Shown here: positions 51,165-62,373 of the stretch, one piece after another
How the letters are laid out: the number at the start of each line of letters is the position of its first letter
Numbering within the stretch: position 1 is the first letter of the stretch
DNA from: Rhodanobacter sp. 7MK24
Lineage (GTDB): Bacteria; Pseudomonadota; Gammaproteobacteria; Xanthomonadales; Rhodanobacteraceae
Direction of reading: 5' to 3'
Assembly (NCBI RefSeq): GCF_014842995.1
Contig: NZ_JACYXL010000009.1
Location: forward strand, 101,330 to 165,329
Length of the DNA stretch: 64,000 nt
Program-made: the position numbers and the translations under genes
The notes under the pieces: generated by a model
Told to the model about the DNA's origin: nothing
Database searches by the model: none
The model's input: only the letters and a program-made list of their open reading frames with translations

Positions 51165-52445
51165 ATGAAGGTTCTCGTCATCGGCAACGGCGGCCGCGAG
51201 CACGCGCTGGCGTGGAAGCTCAAGCAGTCGCTGCGGGTCGACGAAGTGATCGTGGCGCCGGGCAACGCGGGCACCGCGCGCGAACGCGGCGTGCGCAATG
51301 CGGACGTTGCGGTGACCGACCTCGACGGCCTGCTGTCGCTGGCGAAACGCGAGAAGGTGGAATTGACCGTGGTCGGTCCCGAGGTGCCGCTGGTGGCCGG
51401 CGTGGTGGACAAGTTTCGCGCTGCGGGCCTGCGCATCTTCGGGCCGCGCGCCATCGCCGCACAGCTGGAAGGCTCCAAGGCTTTCGCCAAGGACTTCCTC
51501 CTGCGCCACAACATCCCCACCGCGCGCTATGCGGTGTTCACCGAACTGAATCCGGCGCTGGCCTATGTGCGGGAACACGGCGCGCCCATCGTGATCAAGG
51601 CGGACGGCCTCGCCGCCGGCAAGGGCGTGGTGGTGGCACTCACCCAAGCCGATGCGGAGCTGGCGTTGCACGACATGCTGGGCGCGCATGCCTTCGGCGA
51701 CGCCTCCGCGCGCGTGGTGATCGAGGAATTCCTCGACGGCGAGGAAGCCAGCTACATCGTGATGAGCGACGGCCAGCACGCGCTGCCGATGGCGTCGAGC
51801 CAGGACCACAAGCGCCGCGACGATGGCGACTTCGGCCCCAACACCGGCGGCATGGGCGCCTATTCGCCTGCGCCGGTAGTCACGCCCGAGGTAGAGAAGC
51901 GCATCCTCAAGGAAGTGATCGAGCCCACGCTGCACGGCATGGCGATGGAGGGCGCGCCCTTCATCGGCTTCCTCTACGCGGGCCTGATGATCGACAAGCA
52001 AGGCAACCCCAAGGTCATCGAGTTCAACGTGCGTTTCGGCGATCCGGAAACGCAGCCGATCATGCTGCGCCTGAAGTCCGACCTGGTGGAGCTGATCGAG
52101 GCCGCGCTGGACGGCGAGTTGCACCACACCCGCGTGCAGTGGGATGCGCGCCCATCCATCGGCGTGGTGATGGCCGCCGGCGGCTATCCCGGCAAGGTGC
52201 GCAGCGGCGACGTGATCGAAGGCCTGGACGGCAACTTCGGCGCCGATGCGAAGGTGTTCCATGCCGGAACGAAGCTCGATGCCGAAGGGCATGTGACCAC
52301 GGCCGGCGGCCGCGTGCTTACCGTGTGTGCGCTGGGCAAGGACATCGCCGCCGCGCGCGAACGGGCATATGACGCGGTGTCGAAGATCCGTTTCGAAGGT
52401 GCGTTCTGCCGGCGCGACATCGCGCACCGGGCCTTGCACCGCTGA
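51165..52445 (+). CDS. purD: Phosphoribosylamine-glycine ligase
   Basis: 426 residues, ATP-grasp enzyme for the second step of purine synthesis. Signatures: MKVLVIGNGGREHALAWKL, IVIKADGLAAGKGVVVAL, SYIVMSDGQHALPMASSQDH, FGPNTGGMGAYSPAP and EFNVRFGDPETQPIML. GGAG precedes the ATG by 9 nt. It stands alone on the plus strand; purH is not adjacent in this window. Confidence 0.97.
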   Translation: MKVLVIGNGGREHALAWKLKQSLRVDEVIVAPGNAGTARERGVRNADVAVTDLDGLLSLAKREKVELTVVGPEVPLVAGVVDKFRAAGLRIFGPRAIAAQLEGSKAFAKDFLLRHNIPTARYAVFTELNPALAYVREHGAPIVIKADGLAAGKGVVVALTQADAELALHDMLGAHAFGDASARVVIEEFLDGEEASYIVMSDGQHALPMASSQDHKRRDDGDFGPNTGGMGAYSPAPVVTPEVEKRILKEVIEPTLHGMAMEGAPFIGFLYAGLMIDKQGNPKVIEFNVRFGDPETQPIMLRLKSDLVELIEAALDGELHHTRVQWDARPSIGVVMAAGGYPGKVRSGDVIEGLDGNFGADAKVFHAGTKLDAEGHVTTAGGRVLTVCALGKDIAAARERAYDAVSKIRFEGAFCRRDIAHRALHR

Positions 52446-52463
52446 TCCGTAGTCAGGTTGCTT

Positions 52464-52892
52464 ATGGAAATCACATACGAGCAGACCTACCAGGAACCGC
52501 TGGCCCACTTTGGCGCGGAGCTCGTGCAAATGATCAAGAACCGCAACTACCTTGGCGTTTGCGATTGCTTTGGTTATGCCATGACGTATGGCAGACCATT
52601 AGCCGATGCGATTGCGTTTGATATTGAACATAACCTTACGATTGAGGGTCGATCCGCAATCGTCGATCCATTGCGTGAAGCACGCATCTTGGTCAAGTAC
52701 TTCAAACAGCCGAACGACTGCAAGCTGTTTGGACTGGTGGAGTGTTTCTTGCCGCTTGATCAGGACGACGGCGAGTTGTTGGTTGAGTTGATCGTAACCA
52801 CCAAAGAGAACAAATTTTATGTTGGTCTCGAAGGTGTGTCGTATGAGCATCCGAAGATTTCGTCCAGCGCAGGTGCTCTCGGCGCCGCTTGA
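52464..52892 (+). CDS. Small protein of unknown function, atypical composition
   Basis: 142 residues; not recognised. MEITYEQTYQEPLAHFGAEL, ADAIAFDIEHNLTIEG and FGLVECFLPLDQDDGELLVE suggest a compact acidic, soluble alpha/beta protein. GC is clearly below that of purD and pgm on either side, and codon use is more relaxed, indicating horizontal origin. It starts 19 bp after purD without a strong ribosome site. A 19-base motif shared with 5827-5845 lies just after it (52924-52942). Function unknown; an immunity-type protein is possible but unsupported. Confidence 0.65.
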   Translation: MEITYEQTYQEPLAHFGAELVQMIKNRNYLGVCDCFGYAMTYGRPLADAIAFDIEHNLTIEGRSAIVDPLREARILVKYFKQPNDCKLFGLVECFLPLDQDDGELLVELIVTTKENKFYVGLEGVSYEHPKISSSAGALGAA

Positions 52893-52973
52893 CTTGGGTG
52901 CTTCGTTCCCGCTGCGCACGGCCTGCAATGGCTAGCGAAGTCAAGGCGAACGATGCGGAGTTCAATCAAGTCT

Positions 52974-54620
52974 TCAAGCCAACGCCGCATCCACCACCGA
53001 CTGCGCTTCCTGCAACAGGCTATCGAGGTGCGCCTCGTCCTTGAAGCTCTCGGCGTAGATCTTGTAGATCGCCTCGGTGCCCGACGGACGTGCGGCGAAC
53101 CAGCCGCCTTCGGTGACCACCTTGATGCCGCCGATGGCGGCACCGTTGCCGGGTGCCTTGTCGAGCACGCTGACGACCTTGTCGCCGGCGATGCGTTCGG
53201 CGCTGAGCCGCCCGGGCGACAGCTTGGAGAGCGTGGTCTTCTGCGCCAGCGTGGTGGTGGCGTCGATGCGGCGGCTGTAGGGTCGGCCGAGGTCATCGGT
53301 GATGCGCGCATACACCTCGCCGGGGTCGCGGCCTTCGCGCGCGGTGATTTCCGCGGCGAGCAGGCCGGGTACCAGGCCATCCTTGTCGGTGCTCCACGCG
53401 CTGCCGTCCATGCGCAGCAGCGAGGCACCCGCGCTTTCCTCGCAACCGAAGCCCAGCGTGCCGTCGTGCAGTCCGGGCGCGAACCACTTGAAGCCCACCG
53501 GCGCTTCGTAGAGCTTGCGGCCAAGGCGCTGCGCCACGCGATCGATCAGCGCGGTGCTCACCACGGTCTTGCCCACCGCGGCTTGCGAGCTCCATTGCGG
53601 ACGATGGCGATAGAGGTAGTCCACCAGCACGGTGAGGTAGTGGTTGGCGGGCAGCAGCCCCGCCGAGCGTGTCACCACGCCGTGGCGGTCGTGGTCGGTG
53701 TCGCAGGCGCAGGCCACGTCGTACTTGTCGCGCAGGACGATCAGGCGCTGCATCGCGTAGCTGGACGAGGGGTCCATGCGGATCTTGCCGTCCCAGTCCA
53801 CGCTCATGAAGGCGAATTGCGGGTCGACCGCTTCGCTCAGTACGTCCAGTTCGATGCGATGGCGTTCAGCGATCGCTGACCAGTAATGCACGCCCGCGCC
53901 GCCCAGCGGATCGACGCCAAGGCGCACGCCGGCACTGCGGATCGCGTCGAAATCCACCACGTTCGCGAGGTCGGCGACATAGGTGTTGAGGTAATCGTGT
54001 TCGTGCGTGGTGGCGGCGCGTCGCGCCTGTGCATACGGCACGCGCCGCACCTCGCGCAGGCCGCTTTCCAGCAACGCGTTGGCGCGGTTCTCCACCCACT
54101 TGGTGATGTCGGTGTCGGCGGGGCCGCCGTTGGGCGGGTTGTACTTGAAGCCGCCGTCGGCCGGCGGGTTGTGCGAGGGCGTGATGACGATGCCGTCGGC
54201 CAGGCCCGTGGTGCGAGCGCGGTTGTGCACGAGGATGGCGTGCGACACCGCCGGCGTGGGGGTGAATTCGCCGCCGGTGGAGATCCTTGTTTCCACGCCG
54301 TTCGCGGCAAGCACTTCCAGTGCGGTCTCGAGCGCGGGCTGCGACAGCGCGTGGGTGTCGGCGCCGATGAACAGCGGGCCGTCGATGCCCTTGGCCTTGC
54401 GGTACTCGCAGATTGCCTGGCTCACCGCGAGGATGTGGGCCTCGTTGAAGCTGCGCTCGAACGACGAGCCGCGATGGCCCGAGGTGCCAAACGCCACGCG
54501 CTGCGCCGGCACGGCAGGAACGGGCTTCAGTTCGCTGTACGCCGCGAGCAGTCTTGGCACGTCGACGAGGATGGACTTCGGCGCCGGCTTGCCGGCGAGC
54601 GGGCTGATCTGTTGGCTCAT
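52974..54620 (-). CDS. pgm: Phosphoglucomutase (alpha-D-glucose specific)
   Basis: 548 residues, the length of the E. coli-type Pgm that interconverts glucose 1- and 6-phosphate. The active serine lies in [19 protein letters not shown]; the metal loop is [13 protein letters not shown]; the sugar loop [17 protein letters not shown]; and the phosphate-binding loop [18 protein letters not shown]. It is the last gene of the zwf-tal-pgi-pgm group and is separated from pgi by a REP pair. Confidence 0.97.
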   Translation of the reverse strand: MSQQISPLAGKPAPKSILVDVPRLLAAYSELKPVPAVPAQRVAFGTSGHRGSSFERSFNEAHILAVSQAICEYRKAKGIDGPLFIGADTHALSQPALETALEVLAANGVETRISTGGEFTPTPAVSHAILVHNRARTTGLADGIVITPSHNPPADGGFKYNPPNGGPADTDITKWVENRANALLESGLREVRRVPYAQARRAATTHEHDYLNTYVADLANVVDFDAIRSAGVRLGVDPLGGAGVHYWSAIAERHRIELDVLSEAVDPQFAFMSVDWDGKIRMDPSSSYAMQRLIVLRDKYDVACACDTDHDRHGVVTRSAGLLPANHYLTVLVDYLYRHRPQWSSQAAVGKTVVSTALIDRVAQRLGRKLYEAPVGFKWFAPGLHDGTLGFGCEESAGASLLRMDGSAWSTDKDGLVPGLLAAEITAREGRDPGEVYARITDDLGRPYSRRIDATTTLAQKTTLSKLSPGRLSAERIAGDKVVSVLDKAPGNGAAIGGIKVVTEGGWFAARPSGTEAIYKIYAESFKDEAHLDSLLQEAQSVVDAALA

Positions 54621-54651
54621 GGAACCTCGAACAGTGATTTTTTGCCGTCAT

Positions 54652-54789
54652 TCCGGCGCAGGCCGGACGAATACGTAGTGCGAAGAATGCCTGCAGAGCG
54701 CCCCCGAATGGGTGAGCGTAGCGACTCATCCAGTGAGGATACGGCTCGGACTGACATGGCCGTGAATGGATCCCGGCCTGCGCCGGGAT
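54652..54789. repeat. REP pair (BIME-like) between pgi and pgm
   Basis: TCCGGCGCAGGCCGGA (54652-54667, loop GCAG) and ATCCCGGCCTGCGCCGGGAT (54770-54789, loop CTGC) stand in opposite orientation, 102 bp apart. Same class as the pair at 10211-10298, here in a normal intergenic position, where it could stabilise or process the operon mRNA. Confidence 0.85.
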
Positions 54790-54822
54790 GACAGCTTTTG
54801 GAGGCCTTCGTGTGGTTGCTGC

Positions 54823-56490
<1,668 letters not shown>

Positions 56491-56699
56491 GGGTATGGGT
56501 TCCTTGGGGACTCGGGCTTTCCCTTCCCCCTACGGGAGAAGGTGGCGTGCGGCGCCGGATGCGGGTGCATGCGAAACGCAGGGGCGAACCTTGCGACGGG
56601 TTTCGAGGGGATGCTCCGCACGTACCCTCGTCCCGGCCCCTCCCCCGGAGGGAGATGGGCTTTGCAGTGGAAACACCCGATATCGCTGTGCGGACACCT
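56491..56699. repeat. Intergenic repeats between tal and pgi
   Basis: The 209-bp gap holds CCCTTCCCCCTACGGGAGAAGG (about 56521-56542) and GGCCCCTCCCCCGGAGGGAGAT near 56635-56656, members of the dispersed C-rich/G-rich hairpin family, with no gene. Confidence 0.6.
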
Positions 56700-57785
56700 T
56701 CAATGCTTGGCCGACAACGCAGCCTGCTTGTCGGCAATGCGCTGCAGGAGCTGCTTCCACGACTTCACGAAGGCTTCGGCGCCATCCTGCTGCAGCTTCG
56801 TCGCCAGCGCATCGAGGTTCACGCCGGCGGCGGTCACCGAAGCGAGCACCGCGTCGGCGTCACCGCCGTCCATCGGGAGCGCCGGACCGGGCTTGCCGTG
56901 GTCGCCCACCGCGAGCAGGGTCTTTTCGGGAATGGTGTCCACCGTGTCGGGCGCGCCCAGTGCATCCACGTACAGCGTGTCGGAGGCGTTGGGGTCTTTG
57001 TTGCCGGTGCTGGCCCACAGTACGCGCTGCGGGCGTGCGCCGGCGGTGGCCAGCTTCTGCCAGCGCGGCGATGCCAGCAGTTCGCGGTAGGCGCGGTAAG
57101 TCTGCTTGGCGACCGCGATGCCGAGCCGGTTGTGCTGATCGGCGGGCAGCTGCGGATTGGCGGCCACGTCCCAGCGGCTGAGGAACACCGAGGCCACCGA
57201 GGCGACCTGCGGATCCTTGCCTTCGGCGACACGGCGCTCGATGCCGCGCAGATACGCCTCCGCCGCGGCGACGTACTGTGCGCAGGAGAACAGCAGGGTC
57301 ACGTTGACCGGAATGCCGCGGTAGATGGCTTCCTCGATGGCGGGAATGCCCTCGGGCGTGCCGGGAATCTTCACGAACAGGTTCGGCCGTTCCGCCTGCG
57401 CATGGATCGCGGCAGCGGCGGTGATGGTGCCGGCGGTGTCGGCGGCCAGCAGCGGCGACACTTCCATCGAGACCCAGCCGTCCACCTGGTGGGTGGCGTC
57501 GAAGATCGGCTTGAACAGGTCGGCTGCGCGGCGCAGGTCTTCCAGCGCCAGCTCCATGAACAGCGTCTCGCCCGACAGGCCCACCAGCGATTTGGCGTGA
57601 ATGCCGGCATCGTAGGCCTCGCCCTCGCCGATGGCCGCATCGAAGATGCTGGGATTGGAGGTCAGGCCGGTGACCGAGAGCTCCGCGATGTAGCGCGCCA
57701 GCGTACCGTTGTCGAGCAGGGTGCGGGTGATGTTGTCCAGCCACAGGCTCTGGCCGAGGTCGTGGAGTTGCTGGGTTGCTTTCAT
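56700..57785 (-). CDS. tal: Transaldolase
   Basis: 361 residues, matching the longer actinobacterial/Xanthomonas-type Tal rather than TalB (about 317). SLWLDNITRTLLDNGTLARY, SVTGLTSNPSIFDAAI and the Schiff-base lysine in NLFVKIPGTPEGI are present, as are VNVTLLFSCAQYVAAAEAYL and LWASTGNKDP. It transfers dihydroxyacetone units in the non-oxidative pentose-phosphate pathway. Start ATG 57785; zwf and an HAD phosphatase precede it in the same direction. Confidence 0.94.
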   Translation of the reverse strand: MKATQQLHDLGQSLWLDNITRTLLDNGTLARYIAELSVTGLTSNPSIFDAAIGEGEAYDAGIHAKSLVGLSGETLFMELALEDLRRAADLFKPIFDATHQVDGWVSMEVSPLLAADTAGTITAAAAIHAQAERPNLFVKIPGTPEGIPAIEEAIYRGIPVNVTLLFSCAQYVAAAEAYLRGIERRVAEGKDPQVASVASVFLSRWDVAANPQLPADQHNRLGIAVAKQTYRAYRELLASPRWQKLATAGARPQRVLWASTGNKDPNASDTLYVDALGAPDTVDTIPEKTLLAVGDHGKPGPALPMDGGDADAVLASVTAAGVNLDALATKLQQDGAEAFVKSWKQLLQRIADKQAALSAKH

Positions 57786-57852
57786 GATGGCTCCGGGGAG
57801 GTGTGGAGGGGGATGCTGGTTGCCGCGGCCGAAGCTGCGATGCGTGATTCGT

Positions 57853-58527
57853 TCAAGCTTGCAGGAAGTCCCCAAGCTTACGCCCGCACAGTTCCGCGAT
57901 GCACGCGATCTCCATGTCGGGCGCCGGTTCGATGTGCTGGCTTGCCGCGGCGGCGGCGTAATGGCCCTGCCTCACCCATACCGTGGTGAGGTGCGCGCCC
58001 ATCAGGCGCTTCATGTCGGCAAGGATCTGCGGCTTGTCGTCCACCATCACGTAATGCGCGGCGGGGTAGCGCTGCTGCATGCCGTCCAGCATCTGCTGTT
58101 TGTGCACGTAGATCAGCACGTCGCCGTGCAGCGCGTCCCACAGGCCGGCGCGATGCACCTTGCGCGGCTGGAACACCACGTCGCCGTCGGAGAGGATCAC
58201 TGGCCGGCCCAGGGTGCGCAGGTGCGCAAGGGTTTCCATCGCGCCTGGGTACAACCGCTGCTCGAAGGGATAGTCGAGCAGGAAGTCGGACATGCCCAGC
58301 AAGGCGGGATGGTTGTCCAGCCCGTTGCGGAAACGTTGCAGGCTGCCGAGGTAATCGGCATAGCCCAGTGCCTTGCGCAACTCGTCGTAGATGGCCCAGT
58401 AGCGGTCGCGTTCGGCGACGCCGAAGCGTTGTTCCAGCTCATTGCCGAGATCGGCGGAGAAGCGGTCGTTGTCGAGCAAGGTGTCGTCGACGTCGAGCAG
58501 GATGACCAACTGCTCGGCGCCCGTCAC
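57853..58527 (-). CDS. HAD-superfamily hydrolase
   Basis: 224 residues. Motif I is [16 protein letters not shown] (nucleophile Asp), motif [17 protein letters not shown], and motif [21 protein letters not shown]. The cap is a helical insertion ([20 protein letters not shown]) of subclass I. The GTG start overlaps the zwf stop as GTGA, so it is coupled to zwf. A sugar-phosphate phosphatase or a metabolite-repair role fits the operon, but the substrate is unknown. Confidence 0.88.
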   Translation of the reverse strand: MTGAEQLVILLDVDDTLLDNDRFSADLGNELEQRFGVAERDRYWAIYDELRKALGYADYLGSLQRFRNGLDNHPALLGMSDFLLDYPFEQRLYPGAMETLAHLRTLGRPVILSDGDVVFQPRKVHRAGLWDALHGDVLIYVHKQQMLDGMQQRYPAAHYVMVDDKPQILADMKRLMGAHLTTVWVRQGHYAAAAASQHIEPAPDMEIACIAELCGRKLGDFLQA

Positions 58528-59921
58528 GGCGCGGCCTCCGGCTGCGGATCGTGCCAACCCTCGTCGCCGGCCAGTGCGGCGCCCTCGCTCGGGCCCCAGC
58601 TGCCGGGCTCGTAGAGATGTACCGCCTGCTCATGCTCCAGCACGTTGTCCACCACGCGCCACGCCGCTTCCACGCATTCGTCGCTGGTGAACAGCGCATT
58701 GTCGCCGCGCAGCGCGTCGCCGAGCAGGCGTTCATAGGGCGACTTGTCCGTGCTCTCCCGGTGGTGCGCGACCAGTTCGACCGGATCGCCCTGCATCGCT
58801 TCGCCCGGGCGCTTCACCCGCATGCCCTCGGCGATCACCACCTGGGGGCTGAGCCGGAAGCGGAAGTAATTGGATTGCTGCGCCGTCACTTCGTCGAACA
58901 CCGACATCGGCGGCTTCTTCATGTCCACCATCACCTGCGTGGTGGTGAGCGGCAGGCATTTGCCCGCACGGATCAGGAACGGCACGCCCGACCAGCGCCA
59001 GGTGTCGATGGCGAGACGCAGCGCCACGAAGGTCTCCACGTCGGAGTCCGGCGCCACGCCGGGTACGTCGCGGTAACCCTTGAACTGGCCGCGCACCACG
59101 TCCTTCGGCTCCAGCGGACGCATCGCACGGAACAGCCGCAGCTTCTCCGCGTTCAGCGCGGCTGGGTCGTGGCCGATGGGCGCGTCCATCGCCAGCAGCG
59201 AGGTCACCTGCAGCAGGTGGTTCTGCAGCACGTCGCGTATCGCGCCAACGCCCTCGTAGAAATTGCCTCGTCCTTCCACGCCGAACTGCTCGGCCATGGT
59301 GATCTGTACGCTGTCCACGTAGCGGTTGTTCCACACCGGTTCCAGCACGCTGTTCGCGAAACGGAAATACAGCAGGTTCTGCACCGCCTCCTTGCCCAGG
59401 TAGTGGTCGATGCGGAAGATCGCGCGCTCGGGGAACACCTCGTGCAGCGTGGCGTTGAGCGTCCGTGCGGAGGCGAGGTCGTGCCCGAAGGGCTTCTCCA
59501 CCACCACGCGCGCATTGTCCGCACAACCCGCGGATTTGAGGTGGGTCACCACCGTGCCGAACAGCGAAGGCGGGATCGCGAGGTAGTGCAGCGGCGCCTG
59601 CGCGTTACCCAGCGTCTGCTTCAACCGGGTGAAGGTGGCGGCATCCTGGTAGTCGCCGTCAACGTATTTCAGGAGCCCGGACAACTTCGCGAATGCGGCC
59701 TCATCGACGGTACCGCCGTTCTTTTGCGCCGCCGCCGTCACGCTGTCGCGCGCGCGCTGCCGCAACTGCTCCAGCGACCAGCCGGCATGCGCCACGCCGA
59801 TGATCGGCAGATCCAGCCCGTCGCGGGCCACCATCGCCTGCAGCGAGGGAAAGACTTGCTTGTAAGCCAGGTCGCCGGTGGCGCCGAAAAACACCAGCGC
59901 ATCGGAAGCGGGGTTTGCCAT
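58524..59921 (-). CDS. zwf: Glucose-6-phosphate dehydrogenase
   Basis: 465 residues. It makes 6-phosphogluconolactone and [24 protein letters not shown] is the NADP-binding segment; [15 protein letters not shown] and the active-site [20 protein letters not shown] follow, then [17 protein letters not shown]. Start ATG 59921 with GGAG 8 nt upstream. It is the first gene of the zwf-HAD-tal-pgi-pgm unit, whose promoter must lie in 59922-60371, beside the left end of the cassette array. Confidence 0.97.
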   Translation of the reverse strand: MANPASDALVFFGATGDLAYKQVFPSLQAMVARDGLDLPIIGVAHAGWSLEQLRQRARDSVTAAAQKNGGTVDEAAFAKLSGLLKYVDGDYQDAATFTRLKQTLGNAQAPLHYLAIPPSLFGTVVTHLKSAGCADNARVVVEKPFGHDLASARTLNATLHEVFPERAIFRIDHYLGKEAVQNLLYFRFANSVLEPVWNNRYVDSVQITMAEQFGVEGRGNFYEGVGAIRDVLQNHLLQVTSLLAMDAPIGHDPAALNAEKLRLFRAMRPLEPKDVVRGQFKGYRDVPGVAPDSDVETFVALRLAIDTWRWSGVPFLIRAGKCLPLTTTQVMVDMKKPPMSVFDEVTAQQSNYFRFRLSPQVVIAEGMRVKRPGEAMQGDPVELVAHHRESTDKSPYERLLGDALRGDNALFTSDECVEAAWRVVDNVLEHEQAVHLYEPGSWGPSEGAALAGDEGWHDPQPEAAP

Positions 59922-60371
59922 GGAGCTGCTCCGTAGGGGGCGGGGCGTCGTGGGTGACGCACGGGAAAGTGGAGATTCGCACGATGCGCTGACCTCTGGC
60001 ATCCGCCTCAGCATGCCAAGGGAAAGGTGAAGCCTGCGCGCAAGCGATGCTAAGGGAATCGGCGGCAGCCGACTGCCACAGGGCAGGGCAGCACCCGTTG
60101 TTGCGGCTGAGCAGGTCGTCGGGCCTGCGTATGTTCACTATCGCGCTGCACCCGATTGATCAGGACGGTCGGCTCGTGCATATCGTCGTACGTGTTCAGC
60201 TCCACGGTCGCGACCTGTCTCCCTTGAGAACAAACTGGGCAATCCTCGCGCAGGTGGCGGGAAGCGAACGCCACGAGCCGCACAGCCGCAGGGCAATGCT
60301 GCCGCACCGGCAGCCAGCCCTGCGCAGCAAGCGGTTCGATTCGAATGGGCAGTCGAGCAACCGTGCGTAGT
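59922..60371. other. Non-coding stretch: zwf promoter and left edge of the cassette array
   Basis: No gene is supported here. The part nearest zwf must contain its promoter. I searched the part next to 60372 for an attC closing the last cassette and found no convincing one, so the terminal attC is lost, degenerate or atypical. Confidence 0.45.
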
Positions 60372-60752
60372 TCACTGCCCTGCCGGCGGCTCCCACAGTT
60401 CAATCTTGTTGCCGTCCGGGTCAATGACCCAGCCGAACTTGCCGAAGTCCGAGGACTCCGTCTCGTCGAGAACGTGGCAACCTTCTGCGCGCATCGCGGC
60501 CAGCAGTGCATCGAGATCGTCGACGCGGAAGTTGATCATGAAGGACGCGGAGCCTGGCTCCATTTTCTTCGTGTCCTGTGCAAATGCGCTCCAAATGGTC
60601 ATGCCGGCCTCGCTGCCAGGGCCGCCCCATTGAAATATGGCGCCGCCCCAGTCGCTTACGTCCAACCCAAGGTGGTCGCGGTACCAGGCTCCCAGGCGCT
60701 CGGGATCCGGGGATTTGAAGAAAATGCCGCCAATGCCTGTTACGCGTTTCAT
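60372..60752 (-). CDS. VOC-family (glyoxalase-like) protein, cassette gene
   Basis: 126 residues, one VOC domain: VTGIGGIFFKSPDPERLGAW and YRDHLGLDVSDWGGAIFQWG, then SFMINFRVDDLDALLAAMRA and the metal-side strand WVIDPDGNKIELWEP. The fold supports a metal-dependent isomerase, dioxygenase or resistance role; the reaction is unknown. It is the last cassette of the array (leftmost) and lies downstream of the attC at 60912. ATG 60752. Confidence 0.82.
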   Translation of the reverse strand: MKRVTGIGGIFFKSPDPERLGAWYRDHLGLDVSDWGGAIFQWGGPGSEAGMTIWSAFAQDTKKMEPGSASFMINFRVDDLDALLAAMRAEGCHVLDETESSDFGKFGWVIDPDGNKIELWEPPAGQ

Positions 60753-60911
60753 CTGATTCACTCCCGGGGCAATCCGATATCTGCGTGAGGTCCGGCCCAG
60801 CCGAGGATAAGCCAGAAGGCGATAGCCTCGAGTCCCCGCGATGCATTCCTGAGCTGCCGTCTCGATGGCAGCCATGATCGAGGAGCGTTGCCAGGAAACA
60901 ATCAAGCTGGG

Positions 60912-60969
60912 GTCCGACACCGGAGTTCACCGGCGCCGGCATAGCGTCAGCCGGATCGCGGAGTCAGGA
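60912..60969 (-). other. Integron attC site 1
   Basis: On the minus strand it begins with the R'' box TCCTGAC and ends with the R' box GTCGGAC, enclosing imperfect complementary halves (CCGGCTGAC...GCCGGTGAACTCCGG). The stop codon of the adjacent gene lies in its first bases, as is common in cassettes. It separates the two VOC cassettes. Confidence 0.72.
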
Positions 60970-61332
60970 CTCCGACTCGTGGCACACGACTTCGATGTTG
61001 TGCCCATCCGGTCCAATAACGAAAGCTGCGTAGTATTTCCCGCTGTAGTTCGGGCGCAGCCCGGGCGCGCCATTGTCCTTGCCACCCGCCTCAAGTGCCG
61101 CACGATGGAAAGCCTCGACCTGCTGGCGATTCTGGGCCACGAACGCCAGATGGAGATGCGCGGGCTTCTCCTCGATTCGGCGTATGCACAACGAAGTCCT
61201 GCCGTCTGCGCTGAGTTCGATGCCTAGCGACCCCTCCGAAACTACGGCCATGCCGATCGGTTCGAGCGCCTTGAGGAAAAACGCCTTGCTCGCCGCATAG
61301 TCGCTGGTCCCGAATACGACGTGGTCAAACAT
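60964..61332 (-). CDS. VOC-family protein, cassette gene
   Basis: 122 residues. MFDHVVFGTSDYAASKAFFL starts the first beta-alpha module, AHLHLAFVAQNRQQVEAFHR and LRPNYSGKYYAAFVIGPDGH the second; IEVVCHESE is the final metal-side strand. It resembles the glyoxalase-like proteins frequent in integron cassettes. AGGAGG stands 4 nt before the ATG. The substrate is unknown. It has an attC immediately downstream and another upstream. Confidence 0.86.
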   Translation of the reverse strand: MFDHVVFGTSDYAASKAFFLKALEPIGMAVVSEGSLGIELSADGRTSLCIRRIEEKPAHLHLAFVAQNRQQVEAFHRAALEAGGKDNGAPGLRPNYSGKYYAAFVIGPDGHNIEVVCHESES

Positions 61333-61362
61333 GAGTCCTCCTGAAGCGCGTAAGCGCGCGAA

Positions 61363-61454
61363 GCATGACGTCTGAGGCAAGCGACCGCCGCCGCGAGAAC
61401 CGGCAATTTGCCGAGATCTCTCCATGGCCACCTTGCTCGAGTGACTGGTTACGC
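61363..61454 (-). other. Integron attC site 2 (long form)
   Basis: Minus strand: R'' box GCGTAAC, then CAGTCACTCGAGCAAG; near the other end CTTGCCTCAGAC and R' box GTCATGC. The two ends pair (GAGCAAG with CTTGCCTC) around a longer, about 50-nt, variable centre. Length 92 bp. It overlaps the trmO-like stop. Confidence 0.75.
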
Positions 61455-61934
61455 GTCGTCTGCACGCTGCTTGGTGAGCCAGTATTCCGCCATAAGCTCG
61501 TGTGACCAGGACGGTTGTCGCACGGTATGCCTGGGAAGAAACTCTTGCATGACTGGCTTGATGTCCAGGACGGGCGTGCCGTCAATGGCGTCAAGCTCCG
61601 CGACGACGAGAGCGGTGCCCTGTACGCGCAAGATGCGACAGATCGTGCTGCCGATGCGGTTGGGGCGATTTTTGCCGCGCTGGGCAAAGATGCCGACGGG
61701 TGGCCAGTCGGGATTGTTGCGTGGGTGTCGTGCGCCAGAAACAATTTTGGACTCCTGGACTTGATGAAAGACGAACAGGATCTCGGCGTGCGAAAACTCG
61801 ATAAGGCCTTGCAGCGCTTCGGCGGAAAGGGACGGAACAAGCTCGATGCGAGCTTCCTCGCTACCCCAGAAATCATCTTCGGCGTGAGGCCGCGATGCAT
61901 GAACGTACCCGACAGGTTCGACAACGATTGGCAT
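61449..61934 (-). CDS. TrmO/TsaA-domain tRNA methyltransferase-like protein, cassette gene
   Basis: 161 residues, a single TsaA (YaeB/UPF0066) domain: VVEPVGYVHASRPHAEDDFW, then ARHPRNNPDWPPVGIFAQRG and NRPNRIGSTICRILRVQGTA, with LDAIDGTPVLDIKPVM. This is the SAM-binding domain that N6-methylates t6A37 in tRNA. It lacks the C-terminal part of the E. coli enzyme (about 235 residues), so target recognition may differ. ATG 61934 (an earlier in-frame ATG is at 61952). Flanked by attC sites. Confidence 0.87.
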   Translation of the reverse strand: MPIVVEPVGYVHASRPHAEDDFWGSEEARIELVPSLSAEALQGLIEFSHAEILFVFHQVQESKIVSGARHPRNNPDWPPVGIFAQRGKNRPNRIGSTICRILRVQGTALVVAELDAIDGTPVLDIKPVMQEFLPRHTVRQPSWSHELMAEYWLTKQRADDA

Positions 61935-61948
61935 GACGCTCCGTAGAC

Positions 61949-62005
61949 GCATATCGCTGAAGTCAGGGGGCGGCGATGCGGGCCGCCTTGAACGAGTTGT
62001 TTGGG
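61949..62005 (-). other. Integron attC site 3
   Basis: Minus strand: R'' box CCCAAAC, then AACTCGTTCAAGGCGG and a near-symmetric centre GGCCCGCATCGCCGCC, then CTGACTTCAGC and an eroded R' box GATATGC. The first half is a classical 59-base-element sequence. Confidence 0.75.
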
Positions 62006-62019
62006 GTGTGCTGAGCGGC

Positions 62020-62367
62020 TTAGGCGCCGCGTTTGCGCCACGAAACGAGCTGGGCTAGGCCGAGACCGCCCCCGGTAGCAATAAAGAACCATGTGAATAC
62101 ATCGGAGCTACCTTTCGCCAAGAGGAAAAGGCCAAGGGCCAGCGAAAGAAGGGCAAAAAACGGTTGCGCTGTACGTTGTGCCGAAGCCAGTCCAATGTTG
62201 CGGATAGAGACCAGCTGAGCCTTGGAGAGCGATTCCGCGATGGGCTTGCACTCGGCGGAACAAGCGAGACCTCGTGTGACTGGAATTGCGCATGTGTGGC
62301 ACACGCCTTTACCGCAAGACTTGCAGATGCCAATCGCATTGGAATTCGAATGAGCGAAGCACTCCAT
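62020..62367 (-). CDS. B-box zinc-finger membrane protein, cassette gene
   Basis: 115 residues. The N terminus has the cysteine/histidine series C3, H6, C15, C18, C23, C26, with two later cysteines in LACSAECKPI, typical of B-box-type zinc modules. Two hydrophobic segments follow (PFFALLSLALGLFLLAKG and FTWFFIATGGGLGLAQLV), so it would lie at the membrane with a cytoplasmic zinc domain. Function unknown. Its ATG is only 6 bp from an attC, the normal arrangement for a cassette. Confidence 0.8.
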   Translation of the reverse strand: MECFAHSNSNAIGICKSCGKGVCHTCAIPVTRGLACSAECKPIAESLSKAQLVSIRNIGLASAQRTAQPFFALLSLALGLFLLAKGSSDVFTWFFIATGGGLGLAQLVSWRKRGA

Positions 62368-62373
62368 TTTTAC

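Noticed and set aside
60050..60511. Possible minus-strand gene between zwf and the first cassette
   Set aside because: It overlaps the VOC gene in another frame and has no recognisable motif or ribosome site.
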